Positions 21,747 through 59,159 are shown, numbered from the stretch's first letter. The stretch is 64,000 nucleotides of DNA from Hoplostethus atlanticus (GCA_034670405.1 JAXDDX010000010.1:2380001-2444000); one strand, 5' to 3'. Translations and numbers: made by a program. Notes: generated by a model not told the origin, from the sequence alone.

Positions 21747-22083
21747 AAGTGCTAAGGGAAATCAGTTGAGGAATCAGGGAAATGATCATCAGACATGTCT
21801 GCCTGTTACATGGATGTACGTGGATGTCTGTCATAAATTAAAAGAAAAAAAAAATGTTCTGTGACAGTGAGTGTGTAGTAGGCTTGAAAGCAGGTCTGTA
21901 ATCTGTGGGCCAGTGAGTTGAGGCAGATTCAGCAGGTTGGGATGCTACTGTTCATCTTCCTATGATCCTACAGAGCTCTGTCCAGCCCCACGTTTCTGAC
22001 AGGAGGAACTGGAGGAGTGGAGTGGCCCAGTGAGTACAGCATTGGGCCGGACAGGTCTTGACACCTGGAGGTGACCCATGGCA

Positions 22084-45247
<23,164 letters not shown>

Positions 45248-47167
45248 CTGAAAACAAAAGTGAAGACTGGTTGTGAACGCTATAATCGAGAGATAAAACA
45301 CAACTTAATAGATGAAAACAGCGACAATGGGAAAAACAGTACATTACCCATAAAAAAAGGGGGATTAGGCACTTGTTAAACAGTGGGACAAACCTGGTAA
45401 GGACTGACAGACTTTCTCGTATAGCATATGATCAATGCAAGGCGTTGTTCCATGAGATACATCAACTGATTTGACTGAAACACAATGTAGTTCCATATTT
45501 ACAGCTTCAACTATTTTAGACTTCCTCATAAAGTGCTTGAAAATAGAGTCAATAATGTTGCCTAGTAGACTAAACAGCTGTTACTCTACCCTCTTGAGTG
45601 AAACGTAGCTATTACTCCAACCAGTCCCTCTGTCACTACGGAAAACTATTTTTGGGGCAATGATAGAATAAATGTGCAGGAACATGCAACAAAATGAGAC
45701 ATAGGGTGAAAAAAAAATCTATTAAATTGTTACATAAGATGCTGCTATGTGATTAAAGCACCAGTGCCAAGGCTGCAAAAAGTTGCCCAGTGTAGCACTG
45801 CCTTAAGGAAAGGGACAACAAGACCTGGGATCTCAGGCTTGTTTGTTACAGCTGAGTCTTAATCAAACTGTAAATACCTGCTAACTAACAATTAGCAAGC
45901 CCTTGCAGCACCTATGTGATCACAGCAGACAGCTGCAGATGCGAGAATACGTGTCCAAAGGTTCAAAGGACTCTCAGCAACAAAAGAATATAGGCTAGGT
46001 AGCACAGTTTAGCCTGTTGACAGGGTGTGTGAGAGGTATGGCAGGGGCCTCTTACATAAATGTAGTGAGCGGTGGTGAAAGCTAAATGTTGCTGACGGGA
46101 TAACATATGGGGAAAGCAGAGGAGAGAGTTAAAACAAGGGGAGAGGAGAGGGGCCCGGGGGCCTGAGCACCTGCAAGATCACATGGTGTAACCTGCCGAA
46201 TCAAAATCGTTATAAACAGTCCAGCCCGGGGCTGCACATGCCTGCTGTCAGAACAGAAGTGAGGAGAAAGCACCCACTTCCTTTCTCACCTTTCTCTCTC
46301 CACCTTGCCCCCTCAAAACACTAAACACAGAACTCAACAAGTAACAGGTAACATCTCTACCCCTCACACACCCTGTCAACAGGCTAAACTCTGCTACCTA
46401 GCTATTATTAAATAGCAGTAAACGAGTAAACGTGCAGTTGTTGGGTTATAGAGGCACAGAATTATGGGCAGCTGAGGTGGCCCTAAAGTAATGTAGTGGA
46501 TGGGGAAGTAAAACAGAAATGGAACAAGTATCCAAATACTGGATTCAAGCTCCTGAAAATTAATTGAACTCATATTTTATTAAGGATTTCAGGATACACA
46601 AAGTAAGTATGAAGGAGTACAATCAATCAGAATCAAGAACTTCAATCTAAATCGAGGTCATCTGGTTATTCATTTTACATAACTGATGCTTAGGTGTCAC
46701 AGGATCCCACATGACTCAAGAGATCTTACATATAGACCTGCTAGGCTCACATGAACATATAAGTCCCATTTAAACAAAATTGCAGATAAATGAAATGAGG
46801 GGCTGCTAAGAAGGACGTGTCAGAGCATCACTTTGTACAGTACAACCATGGAGTAGGCTTGGGATCAAGGTAAGGGATTTAAACTTCTAGCAGACTCTAG
46901 GGTCTCTCAATGTGTTGTGTCCCTCCCATTACCTATTCTATGCACACCTTGTGATCTTGTCAAGACATGTAAGTGGGCCCTGAGGTCTTGTACACAATAC
47001 ATGCACCAGTGTACCTTTTACAGCAGGCTGGGTTGTCTTTACATGGAGTTTTAGGTGTCTAGTCAAAATGTTGAGTTGGATTAATCTAGTATGAATTTCT
47101 CTGGACATTTCCTTAAAGGCTGGCCGACCACTGTTTGTCAGAAGGAGGTATTTACTCGTCTACTCTA

Positions 47168-47195
47168 CTATATATATATATATATATATATATAT
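47168..47195. repeat. (TA)n microsatellite
   Basis: About 14 TA units. Confidence 0.9.
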
Positions 47196-47560
47196 CTTTT
47201 CATTGGTGCTTTAAAATTCCCGTTCTACAGCCCCTGACTTCAGCCAGGTGGGATGTGCACCCTTCTCCTCTCCTTGTAAGGGAGTAAAACAGCCCTGACT
47301 CCCAATGAAGCATCGTGCCCTTGAGAATTCTCCCTCTCTCCTCCACCCCTCCCCATCTCCTTCTGCTCGTATGAAGTTGTTAGCAGCTAGCTCACTTCCT
47401 CTTGGGCCACATGAAGCTGTTAGCGGCCAGCTCCACCATAGAGTAACGCAATGTGAAGAGAATGAAATATAATGCCACACCACTGCATAATTGCCTCTCA
47501 GCCCAAGGGAGCTCTTGCGGAAAAATGAGCAATGCGTTGAGTCTAATGGAGCTACGCGGT

Positions 47561-47604
<44 letters not shown>
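47561..47604 (+). repeat. (TG)n microsatellite
   Basis: About 21 TG units running into gggtgggtgg and a short G run. Confidence 0.95.
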
Positions 47605-47612
<8 letters not shown>

Positions 47613-47814
47613 GAGGGGGGGGTGTGGTGAGGCTGCCAGATCCCGTATCTCAGCGTAATCCTGCATAAGGCAAACCCACCCTCTTTGATCTTGCTGTTAA
47701 AAGACTTGGCATTATGAGATCCTGGCATGATTGGGGCCTATAGGAGAAGAGCAAACAGTGATGAGAGAGGGTTAAAGAAGCAAGGGGAGGAGGCTGCCAG
47801 AGGTGGTGAGGAGA

Positions 47815-47854
47815 GGGGGGGGGGGGGGGGGGGGGGGGGTGGGGTGGGGTGGGG
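47815..47854 (+). repeat. Poly-G tract (25 G) followed by GGGGT repeats
   Basis: 25 consecutive G, then three TGGGG units. A very strong candidate for G-quadruplex formation, and a likely place for assembly length errors. Confidence 0.9.
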
Positions 47855-50241
47855 AGTAAATCTTGCCTGAAGAACCCTTTAATTGGAGGCCTGTTGCCTT
47901 GGATAAACTGAGGTGGATTAAGACTCCCTGCCTGCTGCCGTGAACAAGGCCTTGGTGAGTGTGGAGCTGGGAGGGGGGCTGCAGCTTGGCCCTGCTAAAG
48001 AGGAATCTCCCTCCCTCCCTCTCTTTGACTTTGTTGCTTGATTCATTCCTTCCCTTATTCCCCTCCCTCCTCCATCCATCCTTTCTTTCTGTCTGTCAGC
48101 TCCTGTTGTGGCATGCTTGGTAAACTGGGTGGGGACACATCTGTCTGGGCAAATCACAGTGATTGGCTTGACAGTGGGATTGCAACTTGTTACACAGCTG
48201 CAGTCTGTCTGCCCTCTTTGACCTCTCCCTTCTATTTAGGGTCAGAGGTCAGGCACCACACCCTCCCTTGGTTTAACTTGTACCTACCCCTCCCCGGATG
48301 TCAGAGGTCCTCTCCAGATGCCCCTCTTCCTCCCTTTTGCTTCGTGCCCCACTCCCACTTGGTACTCCTGACTATACAACGCTCACGTCGTTTCCTCATG
48401 TTTTCTGCTGTTGACAGTACTGAGACCAATTGCTAGAAAGTATTTTAAGAAATAAAGAAATAATATTTAACAGGGTTTCAATAGTCATGTAACAACAGTA
48501 GTAGTCATGACCAGCTCTGCCCACAAGCATCTGTTCAGTGCCACTAGCTAAGAAAGGGCATATTGCTGAGAACCAAACATTATTAGTTCAAAGCTTTAGA
48601 GCTTAGGACCAATTTTAAGATGATGAGAAAATATATGGGCACTGACTGTCATAAAAACTCAACTGTAAAGCCAAAGCTGGTTGAATATAGCCTTCCAAGT
48701 GCCAGCTGAGCATCAGAGGTAAGCTCTGAAACAAGCGACAGATCCTGTCTTCGTTTTCGTCTCTCTGGTTCATGAACCTGATTAATCCTATGGGAGAGAA
48801 AGAAAGAGATTTCTTGCCGTAAATCCAGGCAGGCTCCTGTTCCACTTATTACATGAGGTGCCCTCTGGGCATATTAGCATGGCGGTGTATGGGGAGGCAG
48901 AGTGCTCTGGATTAAATCAAAAACAATGACTGCATCCAACCTGGCAGCCGGATCCTGCTGCACCTGACTGACCCAACCCATCCACCCTCCATCTTCCAGA
49001 TCACTCCTCTCTTATTTCTCCTCCTTCTTCCATCTTGCCAACCAGTAACAGTGAATGCATTTGAATGAGCAAGACATACACTGCTGCACAGCCCTGTCTT
49101 TATTGCAGGGCTAAAGCTTCTAATATGTAAGAGGAAAAATAAATGTATCAGTCTCTCTGGTTGACTAACACCCACCCTCTCCCATACAGCTGGAGAGAAT
49201 TTGCAGCTGCGAGGCGCTTGGAGGGGCACAGTGAATCTATCTGGATTTGATTGAAGGGATCTCTTGTGGACTAGCGAAGGATTAAATGTGATTGACTTTA
49301 CACCCCAGGAAAACAATAGATAGAAAATAGAAAATACCCAGGCTTCAAGGATTTATTCTCCCTGCTCCACCAAAAACTCATTGTTGAAGAAATCCTTCGC
49401 CAGCATAGTCACTATGCTGGTTATGAACTAGGCTGAGTCACTGCGTTGTGTCTCAACCTGAAGTGTACTGCAAAATAGGGAGGACCAACATAATTAAATA
49501 CGCATTAGACAGTTGACAATGTGTAACACACAATGTGTGTGTGTGGGTGTAGTAAAAGGGTGATAATAGTTAAACGATGATAGGCAATGAAATGCAATGA
49601 ACAGCACCATAAAGATATTAAAGATATTACAACAGAGCAGTGATGCAGCAAGGTGCTTTCTGTTCCAAACACGTAATCACGCCGGTCAAGTCTAATTGCT
49701 AACTAAATAAAGTCTAAGTGCTAATGGATGAAGGTATTTTAGTAAACCTGTGACAAAGCGCGCAGCCGAGCTTGTCCCATCGCAAAGACACATTTGAGAG
49801 GGGTAAGGGGTTGATTAAGAAAGCCGCTGTGCCAAGGTATGGCTCTAGCTGTGCAGCCTTTCTATTGCTTTTGATTTGATTCTCTTTCATTGCCCCGGTC
49901 TGCGGAAAGTGAACAGGGTCTATCTAGTAGTGACTCTCGGGGCTTTGAGCTATCTCGGGCCACCCAGAGGTATTGTGTGTCAGTCAGAAGGCTAGCTGAC
50001 AATTGAAGGTGTTTGCTCCCTGACCCGTGGCGGCCGGCTGCTGAGATTCATTCGGCTTAGTAGAGCTGAGCCCACGGGGAGCCTCTCACTGCCTACTGTT
50101 CCCCATAGACCTCCATGAGAATAGTTACGATAGGAAAAGACAAAACAACCCTGTCAGCTTTGTCCTCACATCTCACCCCAATTTCACTGTCAAGTCTCAT
50201 GATGTTTTGAAGGAACAAAAGCGGCAAAGACAAAGGAATAA

Positions 50242-50277
50242 ATTAGTGTGTGTGTGTGTGTGTGTGTATGTGTGTTA
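50242..50277 (+). repeat. (TG)n microsatellite
   Basis: About 13 TG units, slightly interrupted by tatg at the end. Confidence 0.9.
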
Positions 50278-51060
50278 ATGTCTCTCTTTCAGTCTACCCA
50301 GATTCAAAATTTCTTTCTTCTTTAATTCAATATTTGGAAACAGTTTTGTGTCCGCAATCATTTAGCTTTGTCTTTGTATGCATGTTTGTCCGTCTGTGTA
50401 TCGTCTGCCTGCAGAAATGTCTGTCTGTGCACGTGTGTGTGTCTCTGTGCTCCTGCGTCTCTATCAGCCTCCTGCAGACGGAACAAAAGCAGCCATGCCG
50501 TTCGATCTCTCTCTCTCTCTCTCTCTTTCTTTCTCCTGGCCCACACCATGCCAAGCTTGTGGTGGGTACTCACTGGGCCCTCTGCCTGCCCGTCACACAA
50601 ATATACTTTTGGGAAGACTGGAAGCGGACTGGACCAAGTCTCAGGCAAAGCCTATTCGTATTTGGCCCAGAGAGGAGAGAGTATTTTGGGTCTTGCCACA
50701 CTATTTGTGGTGCATGCTTTCTTGTAAACACGCCTTCCTGTAAGCTGGAAGCCATGGCTACGTCTTGACAGAGAAATAGTGACAGGCAGTTGCAGGCAGC
50801 TCTGGAGAGCGGTGCCGTGTTTGTGAGCAAGTGTTATGAAATCTGCTCTTTAAATGGTAATTCATACAACTCAAGAAAGTGTATTTATTTGCTCAGGGAC
50901 AGGACATCGCCTCAGGTGTAAAGAAATATATGGATTTTGCACAGCTAGTACCACACAATAACAAGATGCTAACGGGTTGCTTTTAGAGAAAGATAATCAT
51001 AGCAAAGGTAATTCAAGAGTGAGCTAAATGAAAAATAGTAATATCCTACTGCAAACATGT

Positions 51061-51082
51061 TTGTGTGTGTGTGTGTGTGTGT
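51061..51082 (+). repeat. (TG)n microsatellite
   Basis: About ten TG units. Confidence 0.9.
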
Positions 51083-51278
51083 ATTTGCTGTTCCCCCAGA
51101 TGGCCTGAGGGAATAGATGGTGAAGAGTGTCTTTCTCCCTGAACGCACTGACATGTATATGGATTCATTACTTCACTGCACCACAGGCTGAGAGTGGAGA
51201 GTAAGCCAAGAGAGATGACATACACAAAACAGAAAACAAGAGAGAGGCGGGTGATGACGGAAGTAAGCAAGACAAAGT

Positions 51279-51281
<3 letters not shown>

Positions 51282-51341
<60 letters not shown>
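51282..51341 (+). repeat. (AG)n microsatellite
   Basis: About 30 uninterrupted AG units, the only long AG run in the window. AG-rich purine sequence continues loosely to about 51500. Confidence 0.95.
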
Positions 51342-51342
<1 letters not shown>

Positions 51343-51999
51343 ATTAGAGACAGTCAGATATACAGGAAGAAAAACAATGGGAGGGGTAAACCTGGCAATT
51401 ATAGAGAGACAGGTGATGCAAGTTTGTCAGACAGAGAGAAAGAAAGACAGGGACTGAGGTAGGAGGATAGGAACAGAGTGGGGGATACAACTAGAGAGGG
51501 TGAGAGGGAGTGAAGGGGAAGAGTAATAAATATGAGACAGTGAAGGGCTCTCCATGTTCCAACAGCACCATGAACACCCATCACCTGGAGGCTCGGCGCT
51601 GATGAAAATAAATGCTGGGTGACTTTTAGGTTTCAAGATATAAAAAGGCCACTGCCTCTATGTGCAATTGAGGCAAAATCTTGTATAACATGAAAGGAGC
51701 TTGTCATGTCATTTTGTTGCAGCCCCTTTCTCTGCAAAGCCATAAAGAAAAGCCCTCTCGATCCCCAAAGAAGACATCGGTTATTGGTTTTTGTTTGTTT
51801 GTTCTCGACAGGAAGAGAACCATAGTGTATTCATATATAACATCAAAACCCTGAGCTGTTGATTTATGAAAAAAAATAGCACAGCAAAAGAAGATCAGAC
51901 GGGGAAAAAAAACGCAGAAATGTAATTTAATTCAATCTTAGAAAAAAAAAAACAGCATGGGGTCAAATCCTAAACACAGACAAGCTTAAGCTGAAATTG

Positions 52000-52110
52000 A
52001 GTTTCCCGTTATCATGAAAAGGATTGCTAATTAACAAAGTCTGGCATCCAGTAATGAGTAATTAGCTGGATCTGGGGGTTTAGCACGGATGATGTAACGC
52101 CGGCGGGGGA
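52000..52110. promoter_or_regulatory. Candidate regulatory block in SHF intron
   Basis: Contains gctaattaacaaag (adjacent homeodomain and SOX-like motifs) and, about 30 bases on, gtaatgagtaattagctgg. Non-repetitive. Enhancer function is inference. Confidence 0.2.
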
Positions 52111-54653
52111 TCCCAGGGATTTGATCCTGACTTACTGTTTAACACTCACAGTGCATCCCCTATGTAGATTGCCTGTCCACTTTAGGGCCACTGCACGGAC
52201 CATGGCATTGATTCCATGTGAGGCGCAATGGCAATTACAGCTCGTTAGGACTGAGGTGAAGGCTCATTAATAGAAGATGAATGGGCATATCGGGCTTGGA
52301 AAGGTGCCCCGTCCACCTACATGAATTACACAGTGGCCCTCGCGGCTAACGCAAACAGCTCTGCAAAGGACAAACAACAGACAAGCAGTAGATCAGCATA
52401 CTGACAAGGCAAAAGCAAGCTCAGACGCGATTAGTCAGTTGCTGCCGACGGAGTAATAGAAATTCCATTTGGACGGCGGTCAAATGCAGAGAAATTGGAA
52501 TCCTGCTCTCACAACACGCAGAGATGAGGACTTAATGTGAAGCGGTGACAGGCTGCTTGGCTGCTGCCACTAGATGCAGAGTGTCTCAGAGCCTTGTGGG
52601 AACCGAGCGATTTTTCTGCAGGCTACGGTTCTGAGCAGTGTTCGCTCTGTGGCTATTGTTCCCGAGCCGAGATAAGACTGGCTGTGGATTAGAGGAGAGT
52701 GCACCCAGAGTTCAGGTCCTGTATGGCTGCTGCAGCTAGAAGATGAAACAGGAATAGGATTGGTTCTGGGAAGGGAACTGGGAAGGGAAGAGGAGATAAG
52801 CAGAGAGGAGAGGAGAGTAGGGGAAAGGAAAGGAAAGAAAGGAGAGGAAAGGCACAAGGGCTACGAATTTGACTCCCACTGGGACCACCCACACATGAAT
52901 ATATGCACTCATGGTACTGTAAGGCGTTTTGGATCAACATGACCAACTGGTATATGTTAGAGGAGAGGAGAGGATGGGAGAGGAGCAGAGGAGCATTTAA
53001 CAGTCATTGAAAGAAGTGGCTGTGTCAGTGAATGCCTAGTGTCGTGCGATGTTGGCCAATCACGCTGTGTGGTCGCAAGCTACAGGAGGAGGAGCAGGAG
53101 GAGAAGGATGGGGGGGGGGGGCGGCTGTTGACATGGCTGTGATGAATAGCCACCCAGAAAACACCCCCACACCCCCTCCCCAATGGGGGTCAACAGCCAA
53201 TTAATGGTGACGGGCCACACCACACTTTCCCCCCAAGGGGATGCAAGACTGCTCATCTAGTCTAGAGAATAGAATAGTTAAAGACATGACATGGGATCGA
53301 CTTATTCCCACTTGTGGCACAAGGAAAGCATTCCAGTGAAGGCCTGGGTATAATAGAAATACCACGTGGGTCAGACAGAGGTCACGTATCATCTCACTGC
53401 ATCCATAGACTTTGATTCGAATTGCATTTTACATTTTAGAGCGGCTGAGCAAGTAGGGACGCAGCGTCAAGGACACATCATTCCAATCTCTTTAACTATT
53501 AGGCCACCTTGCTGTTTCGATCTGCAACCATTTCCTTTTGACAGCCATCGCCCAGTCAAACAGCGTCAACCCCCAGCTAGACACTTAAATGGGCGTCTTG
53601 CTGCGGCTAAGAAGCATCTCTTATTTTGCGTTGGCAAATGAAATCTTTTTTTTTTTTCTTTATTGTGCAATAATCCGATAATCTCTCCCTGCAGCACAAC
53701 AATGCAGACACAAGCCGCAGCAGAGAAATCTGGGGGAAATTAAGTTCTATCACCTCCATACTGAGCAGAGCTGACAGAGACGGCTCCCTCCTCGGGCTGT
53801 CTCTCATTAGTGGAGATAGATGCATGCTGAAACGCTCACATATTTTACTCACCAATCCTGTTGCAAATTGAGGACAGTAGCAGATATTTTCTCATGTTCT
53901 CGCTCACGTTATACAACACGCACTGTGTATGACCCCTGTTCTACTAATAGTAACACGTTGGCGAATCCAAACCACATGAGCACTGACAAAATGGAGCACA
54001 ACCCTATTCATACTATTCCTGAAATCGTGGCTTATTTTGAAACATGCCAAGGACAAAATAAAGATGAAACCGCAGCAAATTAAAAAATAGCTCAACAGCA
54101 CACCATAAATATTCACCGTGTAAAAAAAGTTGAATCTTCAGGCTAAAAAAGGAGGGAGATGCCGGTACACTTGATATTGATTTTCTCCCGTTATCTGAGA
54201 TGGCTACTCATGCCGGAGCAGCATTGTGACCTGTTTACCAATGTTCCTGGTACAGAGGACGCGCGTGTCCTTCGGGGGAAACGTGCATTAGCAGAGCTCC
54301 AGCAATGCAAATAGTTACACAGCCGGTGACCTCGGCCTCTCCGTGCGTACGCTGGTTTGACCTTCAGTGTGAGTGCTGCTTCTCGGTAGGCGCTGCCCCA
54401 CATGACTATGCGGTCATGAGGGTAAATACAGTAAGGGTGGATTACTACGGTAAGCTGCTAACAGTGTTTACATGACTGTGTGTGATCTGATCGCCCCTCG
54501 TCCGGTTTCAGAGCAAATACGGGCGCAACATGACCACCGACAGATTAAACTATGGGACTTACACTAACAGTCTCTCATATGGCAGGAGGAGAGGTCAAGC
54601 CTCATCCGGATGTTTGACAGAGTGCAGTAGAGACAATGGACACTGATGGATGC

Positions 54654-54677
54654 CTATATATATATATATATATATAT
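54654..54677. repeat. (TA)n microsatellite
   Basis: About 11 TA units. Confidence 0.9.
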
Positions 54678-55019
54678 ACACTCTTTGTGTTAGGTTTCTT
54701 TGCAAAATGAGATAACCACTGTGCGATTTGATAAAAGTAACATCTACCTTTGCAAAATAATGAATGGTACAAAATTGAATCAAGGTATGGTACTTCTAAA
54801 AGGATAGAAGGTAACTTATGTCCTCGGCTGACAAAATGATGGCAGTTTTAAAGGCTGGATCCTCTTTATGGAGGACGAGAGATATTGAATGAAGTCTAGA
54901 TAATGATTTTGCATATGAAGTGCATATATTGCGTTTCGGAAATGAACTCATCATTTGCAGGCAACACTGAGTTATAACTTCATCGGGCATATGGTAACGC
55001 ATTTCTCTGGCACTGCATC

Positions 55020-55185
55020 ATTTTATCCATCATTTCCTTCAACTTATGCCTCTATGACGGCTAGATAAAATGTTGCCAGTCAAATGGCTCCTTCTCCATG
55101 TCGTTGAGACTGAATGCATACATGGCCACAGCGGGAATCGAACCCCCAACTCTGGCAGTGTTACCCCGACCTCCACTATTCCTTT
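55020..55185 (-). repeat. tRNA-derived SINE fragment
   Basis: On the minus strand, gagttgggggttcgattccc is a tRNA T-arm with an intact B-box, followed by gctgtggcc and a non-tRNA body. The 5' A-box half is not recognisable, so it is a SINE remnant and not a functional tRNA gene. Confidence 0.6.
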
Positions 55186-55312
55186 GAAATCAATGGAAGT
55201 GGCCAAGCTCAAAAATCACCAAAGTGAAATTCTCGATGGCTGAGGCATGCTTCATTATCATATAGTGCATTGAAATATTGTTGATATTGGTTGTTTTGTG
55301 GTGTTTTGACTC

Positions 55313-55340
55313 ATATCTATCTATATATATAGATAGATAT
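55313..55340. repeat. Perfect 28-bp AT palindrome
   Basis: The segment atatctatctatat followed by its exact complement, with no loop. A likely cruciform-prone simple sequence (TATC/GATA repeat). Confidence 0.85.
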
Positions 55341-58300
55341 ATATTAAAGTATATCACAATATACCACCAGTATATCACTGCATATACTAAGTGTCTGGCT
55401 GTATTTTGTGGCTGTATTTCTTTCAGCTAAGGTTTTACTTACCCAAGCTAAACTATGCATCTCAACAAATATGATACAGATGCTTTTCCTCCAAGCACAG
55501 GCTTTAAAAACAATGTGCTCTTTGGAGCAGCTAGAGCACCACATTGATGCAATGCTGGCAGTGCACAATGCATTGACTGGAATTTGATGGTTATAATTCA
55601 CGGCCAAACAACTGTGTACTTGAAGAGTACATGTAACTCGCTAGAAATGATACCATTCTCTTCTTACGCTTGTTAGTATTACAAAAGTTAGAAATTGCTC
55701 TGTAAAGAAAAGACAGCAAAGTATGTTAGTATGTTAAAGTCAACATGGCTAATATGATGACAAGATAACAAATATAGAAAATAGTTAAATGTTTAGATTT
55801 GGTGGTTTTGATGGCAAAGTATGAGAATGGAGTGAGTCTTTTTATAGCTCGCCATGACAGATCTACACACTGAGCTACACATGACTACAAGGCTGTGGTG
55901 CGGTGTGTTTGTATGCCGTCTGTCGTCTTCGGCTTCCATTAGATCAGACCTCATACGGCCTGGAGAGAGGTTTCCCGAGTCCAGTCAGACCACTCATCTC
56001 TGTCCAACCTGATTCCTTTTGACAGGGAGGGCAGGCCAGGCCAGGAGATGCACACAAAACATGATGTAGCCGTAATATGCCCCAACTTCACAGACAAAAC
56101 TGAAGTCAGGAGGCATAATGTTGTGTTCTGAGTGAGCAGGAGTTTAGTGTTATTCAGTGTAATATCGTAGCCGGCAGTTCCAATCAAAATGTCCCTTATA
56201 TTTTATATCACTGTCATAAAATGACAAACTCAAACAAATAACCAAATCTCTTTGCAGGCTAATATGCAAAAATACATGTTTACCAGAACATCATGCCCAT
56301 GATGTTTTTTGTCTCTCATCTGTTAAAGACTAGATGCACAATTGTGGCAGTTCCCTCACTGGTTATTGGTAAAGCTGTCACAGATATTTCAGCAGGTATG
56401 TAATATGCATCCATTTATAGTCCTCTGCTTGATTTGTACAAATCTCTCTTCGTCGTTATTCCATTACGTTGTCTTAGCCATGATATTTTAAACTACATGA
56501 TTGGGGCAGGTATTGGCATTTAAGTCAATATTTTAACATCGTGACAACACTGCAAGGATGATGCATGGAAATTTCATTAGCTTTTCTCATCTCTCATTGG
56601 TAATCAAGAGCTTTATAATTCATGGGGAGAGCTAATGCATCAATACTGCTGAGCAACTCCCCCTGAGGAGTAAATAATACAGAAACAGGAAGGCTTGCAA
56701 AAACGCTCTCAAAGAATGCCTGTGGATTTACAAAGTTTTGTTTTTGGTGAGGCCAATAGCTTTAGTTCAGTTGCCACTTAATGGTGATGTGTAGTTATGG
56801 TGACATACAACAAAGACAACAAAAACAAATCCTGCCAGTTAGTACACTGTGTGCATCATGACAGCTTGAAACGAGACTAGAAGATCAGTTCAAACTCACT
56901 CCAAACGAACTTCCTAATCCCACCCTATCCCATAGAAGCAAGCTCACTTTCCTTAATGAGTAAAAAACACAGCGGAAAGCTCCAGAAGACTGAACAACGA
57001 ATGCAAATGGACCGTGAGGGCCCGCTGTAGAAAATGAGCTCTCGTAAACAAAACTGATTACCCAAGGAAGAAACAGCTGCAATGTAAACCTTGACTAAGT
57101 TGGTTCTATCACTGGCTAATGAGCAATCCCTCCTAAAAGCTCATATTGCCTCATGTTGCATTACATGGTTTATCACATAGTTTATATACTGCAAGAGCAG
57201 GACTGGTCCAGCGTCTGTTTGATTGATGGTGTGGGGGATTAGGGTTAAAGATATTTGGCTTATTCCTCAGTGGCCTTAGGTTAAATTACTTTTTAGCAGT
57301 ACTTCTTTGCCAATGTAGGCTGCCAATGGAAATGTCATTAGCATTAGCATGTTTAATTTGGAAGGCCAGATCTCTCTGCGGTTTGTCTGAGCAATATGAT
57401 ATGTCTCTGCAGCAGAGGTGTGATTTCAATCTTCCATTTCCTCCATCAGAGCTAATGACATTTACACTGATATTCCTTAAGGATGAATGAATACTCAAAG
57501 AAAAGGTTCTTGTCACATTGTAAAATAAAAGGACCAAAACAAACATACCAACAAACAATCAGCTACGATAAAGGAAAGACTTAAACAGCTGACTCCATTG
57601 AGGCCCGTGGCTGAATAGGGATCATAATACTATGTTAGTCTCTGCCGTGCCAGGCCCCATGCCTGAGTTTTTACGACGTCTTTCTGTTGGCCTGGCACCA
57701 GACATGTGGCTGCAGCGTGCCACGTGGGCTTCTCCACCGGCCTCGCCAGCAGCAGCAGCCCCAGTAGTAGCTCTGGAACCTCTGCCAAACATCAGTCAGC
57801 ACACCACTGACTTTTATAGCCCAGGTCCAAAAAAAAAACACCACTAATGAAACTCTGGGCCATGAGGGTCGTCTCTGCCAGCAGGGTGTTTTGGGAAAGG
57901 CAGTGTCACTAGCAGAATAGTCATTAACAACTGAGGCACACACTGGAATCAGGCTAAGGAGTCACATGGCGCTGTCCCAAAGAATGTTTTCTTTGTACCC
58001 TGGAGGACAAAGTCAATGGCAATCCCGTAAAAACCACTCAGCCAATAAAAATGGATGATGCTGAGTGAATAATCTCTGCCTCATCCATTCCTGGACGCAA
58101 TAACACACTGGTGCCATTGCGGAAAAACACAGCAGAAGGGTGGAAAGAGTGCCAAGCTATTGATCGTACCAATGACATAACAGAGGAAGGTGATGATGTT
58201 AAAAAAAATACAGGTCAGAAGAGCTGCTTGGTCGTCCGTGTTTCCTCCGCTCCACTTTAATACGCATCCCCCGAGCTACCACACTGCGAGCACACTTAGC

Positions 58301-59159
58301 TGACTCTGAACAGGAGGAAATGTATGCATTTCTTAGAACATCTATTCTCTGGAGACTCCTGAGCTGACAAACTGAATCAGAATCGATCAGTTGACTGCAG
58401 TGTAAATCTCTCATTGAGGCTGAGCATGCAGGAAAAAAAAAAAGAGTAAAAAAAAGACTGGCTAGACTAGAAACGGAATTTTAACAGACACACAGACCAA
58501 TCAACGGTATTACCACTGACGGAAAATAGGTAGTGCAGATGGTAACCATGCAGCACTGATGTACCCAACTGGATTTCACTCTCCCACTGAATCAGTTGTT
58601 TCCCTCAGGAGTGTAATCATCCTCTGTGTGGTTTGGCCGCCTCCTTCCACCCCAGCAGGAATGCCTATTTTAGTGCCAAAATCCCTTTCACAAAATGTGG
58701 ATGCAAGCAAAACACAAAGAGCCCGACAGAAGCCCATTCAGTCACAAGGGGCAGGGAGGGTTTTATCATGGGGTTTTACTCGGCATGTTTTGCAAAGGAA
58801 TGCTGATGTTGATTTAAGACATCTCCCTCCCTACGTCATATTATTTGAACGGAACACCACACCACCCATACCCTATCATATTCACTCACACAACACACGC
58901 ACTCAAACATACACACAAATGAAACACACGCACACAAACTCCACCTCGTACAGTAAAACCATCCATTACTGAGGTCTAAAATACCATGTCAGGGCCTTGC
59001 AGGCTGACCTCAGGAGGCAGTATATCTGCTGCTAGCCTGGTATTCGCTCAATGAGAGGAGTGGCAGATGGGAGGCCTGTTGTGGATTCCTCTCCTCCTCT
59101 GCTAGGCTTGTGGGCAGCCACACATATACAAGTCTATGTGTAGGCATGAAAGATTGGCC

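Noticed and set aside
47211-47666. 151-codon minus-strand ORF
   Set aside because: Runs through a TG microsatellite, with no recognisable domain or splice support.
48912-49316. 134-codon minus-strand ORF in the SHF intron
   Set aside because: No domain, no splice signals consistent with SHF phase, and no resemblance to the missing SHF N-terminus.
50250-50768. Overlapping ORFs of 100-170 codons on both strands
   Set aside because: They are driven by TG and TCTCTC repeats; several frames are open at once and no domain is visible.
55110-55185. Possible tRNA gene on the minus strand
   Set aside because: Only the T-arm and acceptor-like 3' half are present; no cloverleaf can be formed, so it is a SINE remnant.
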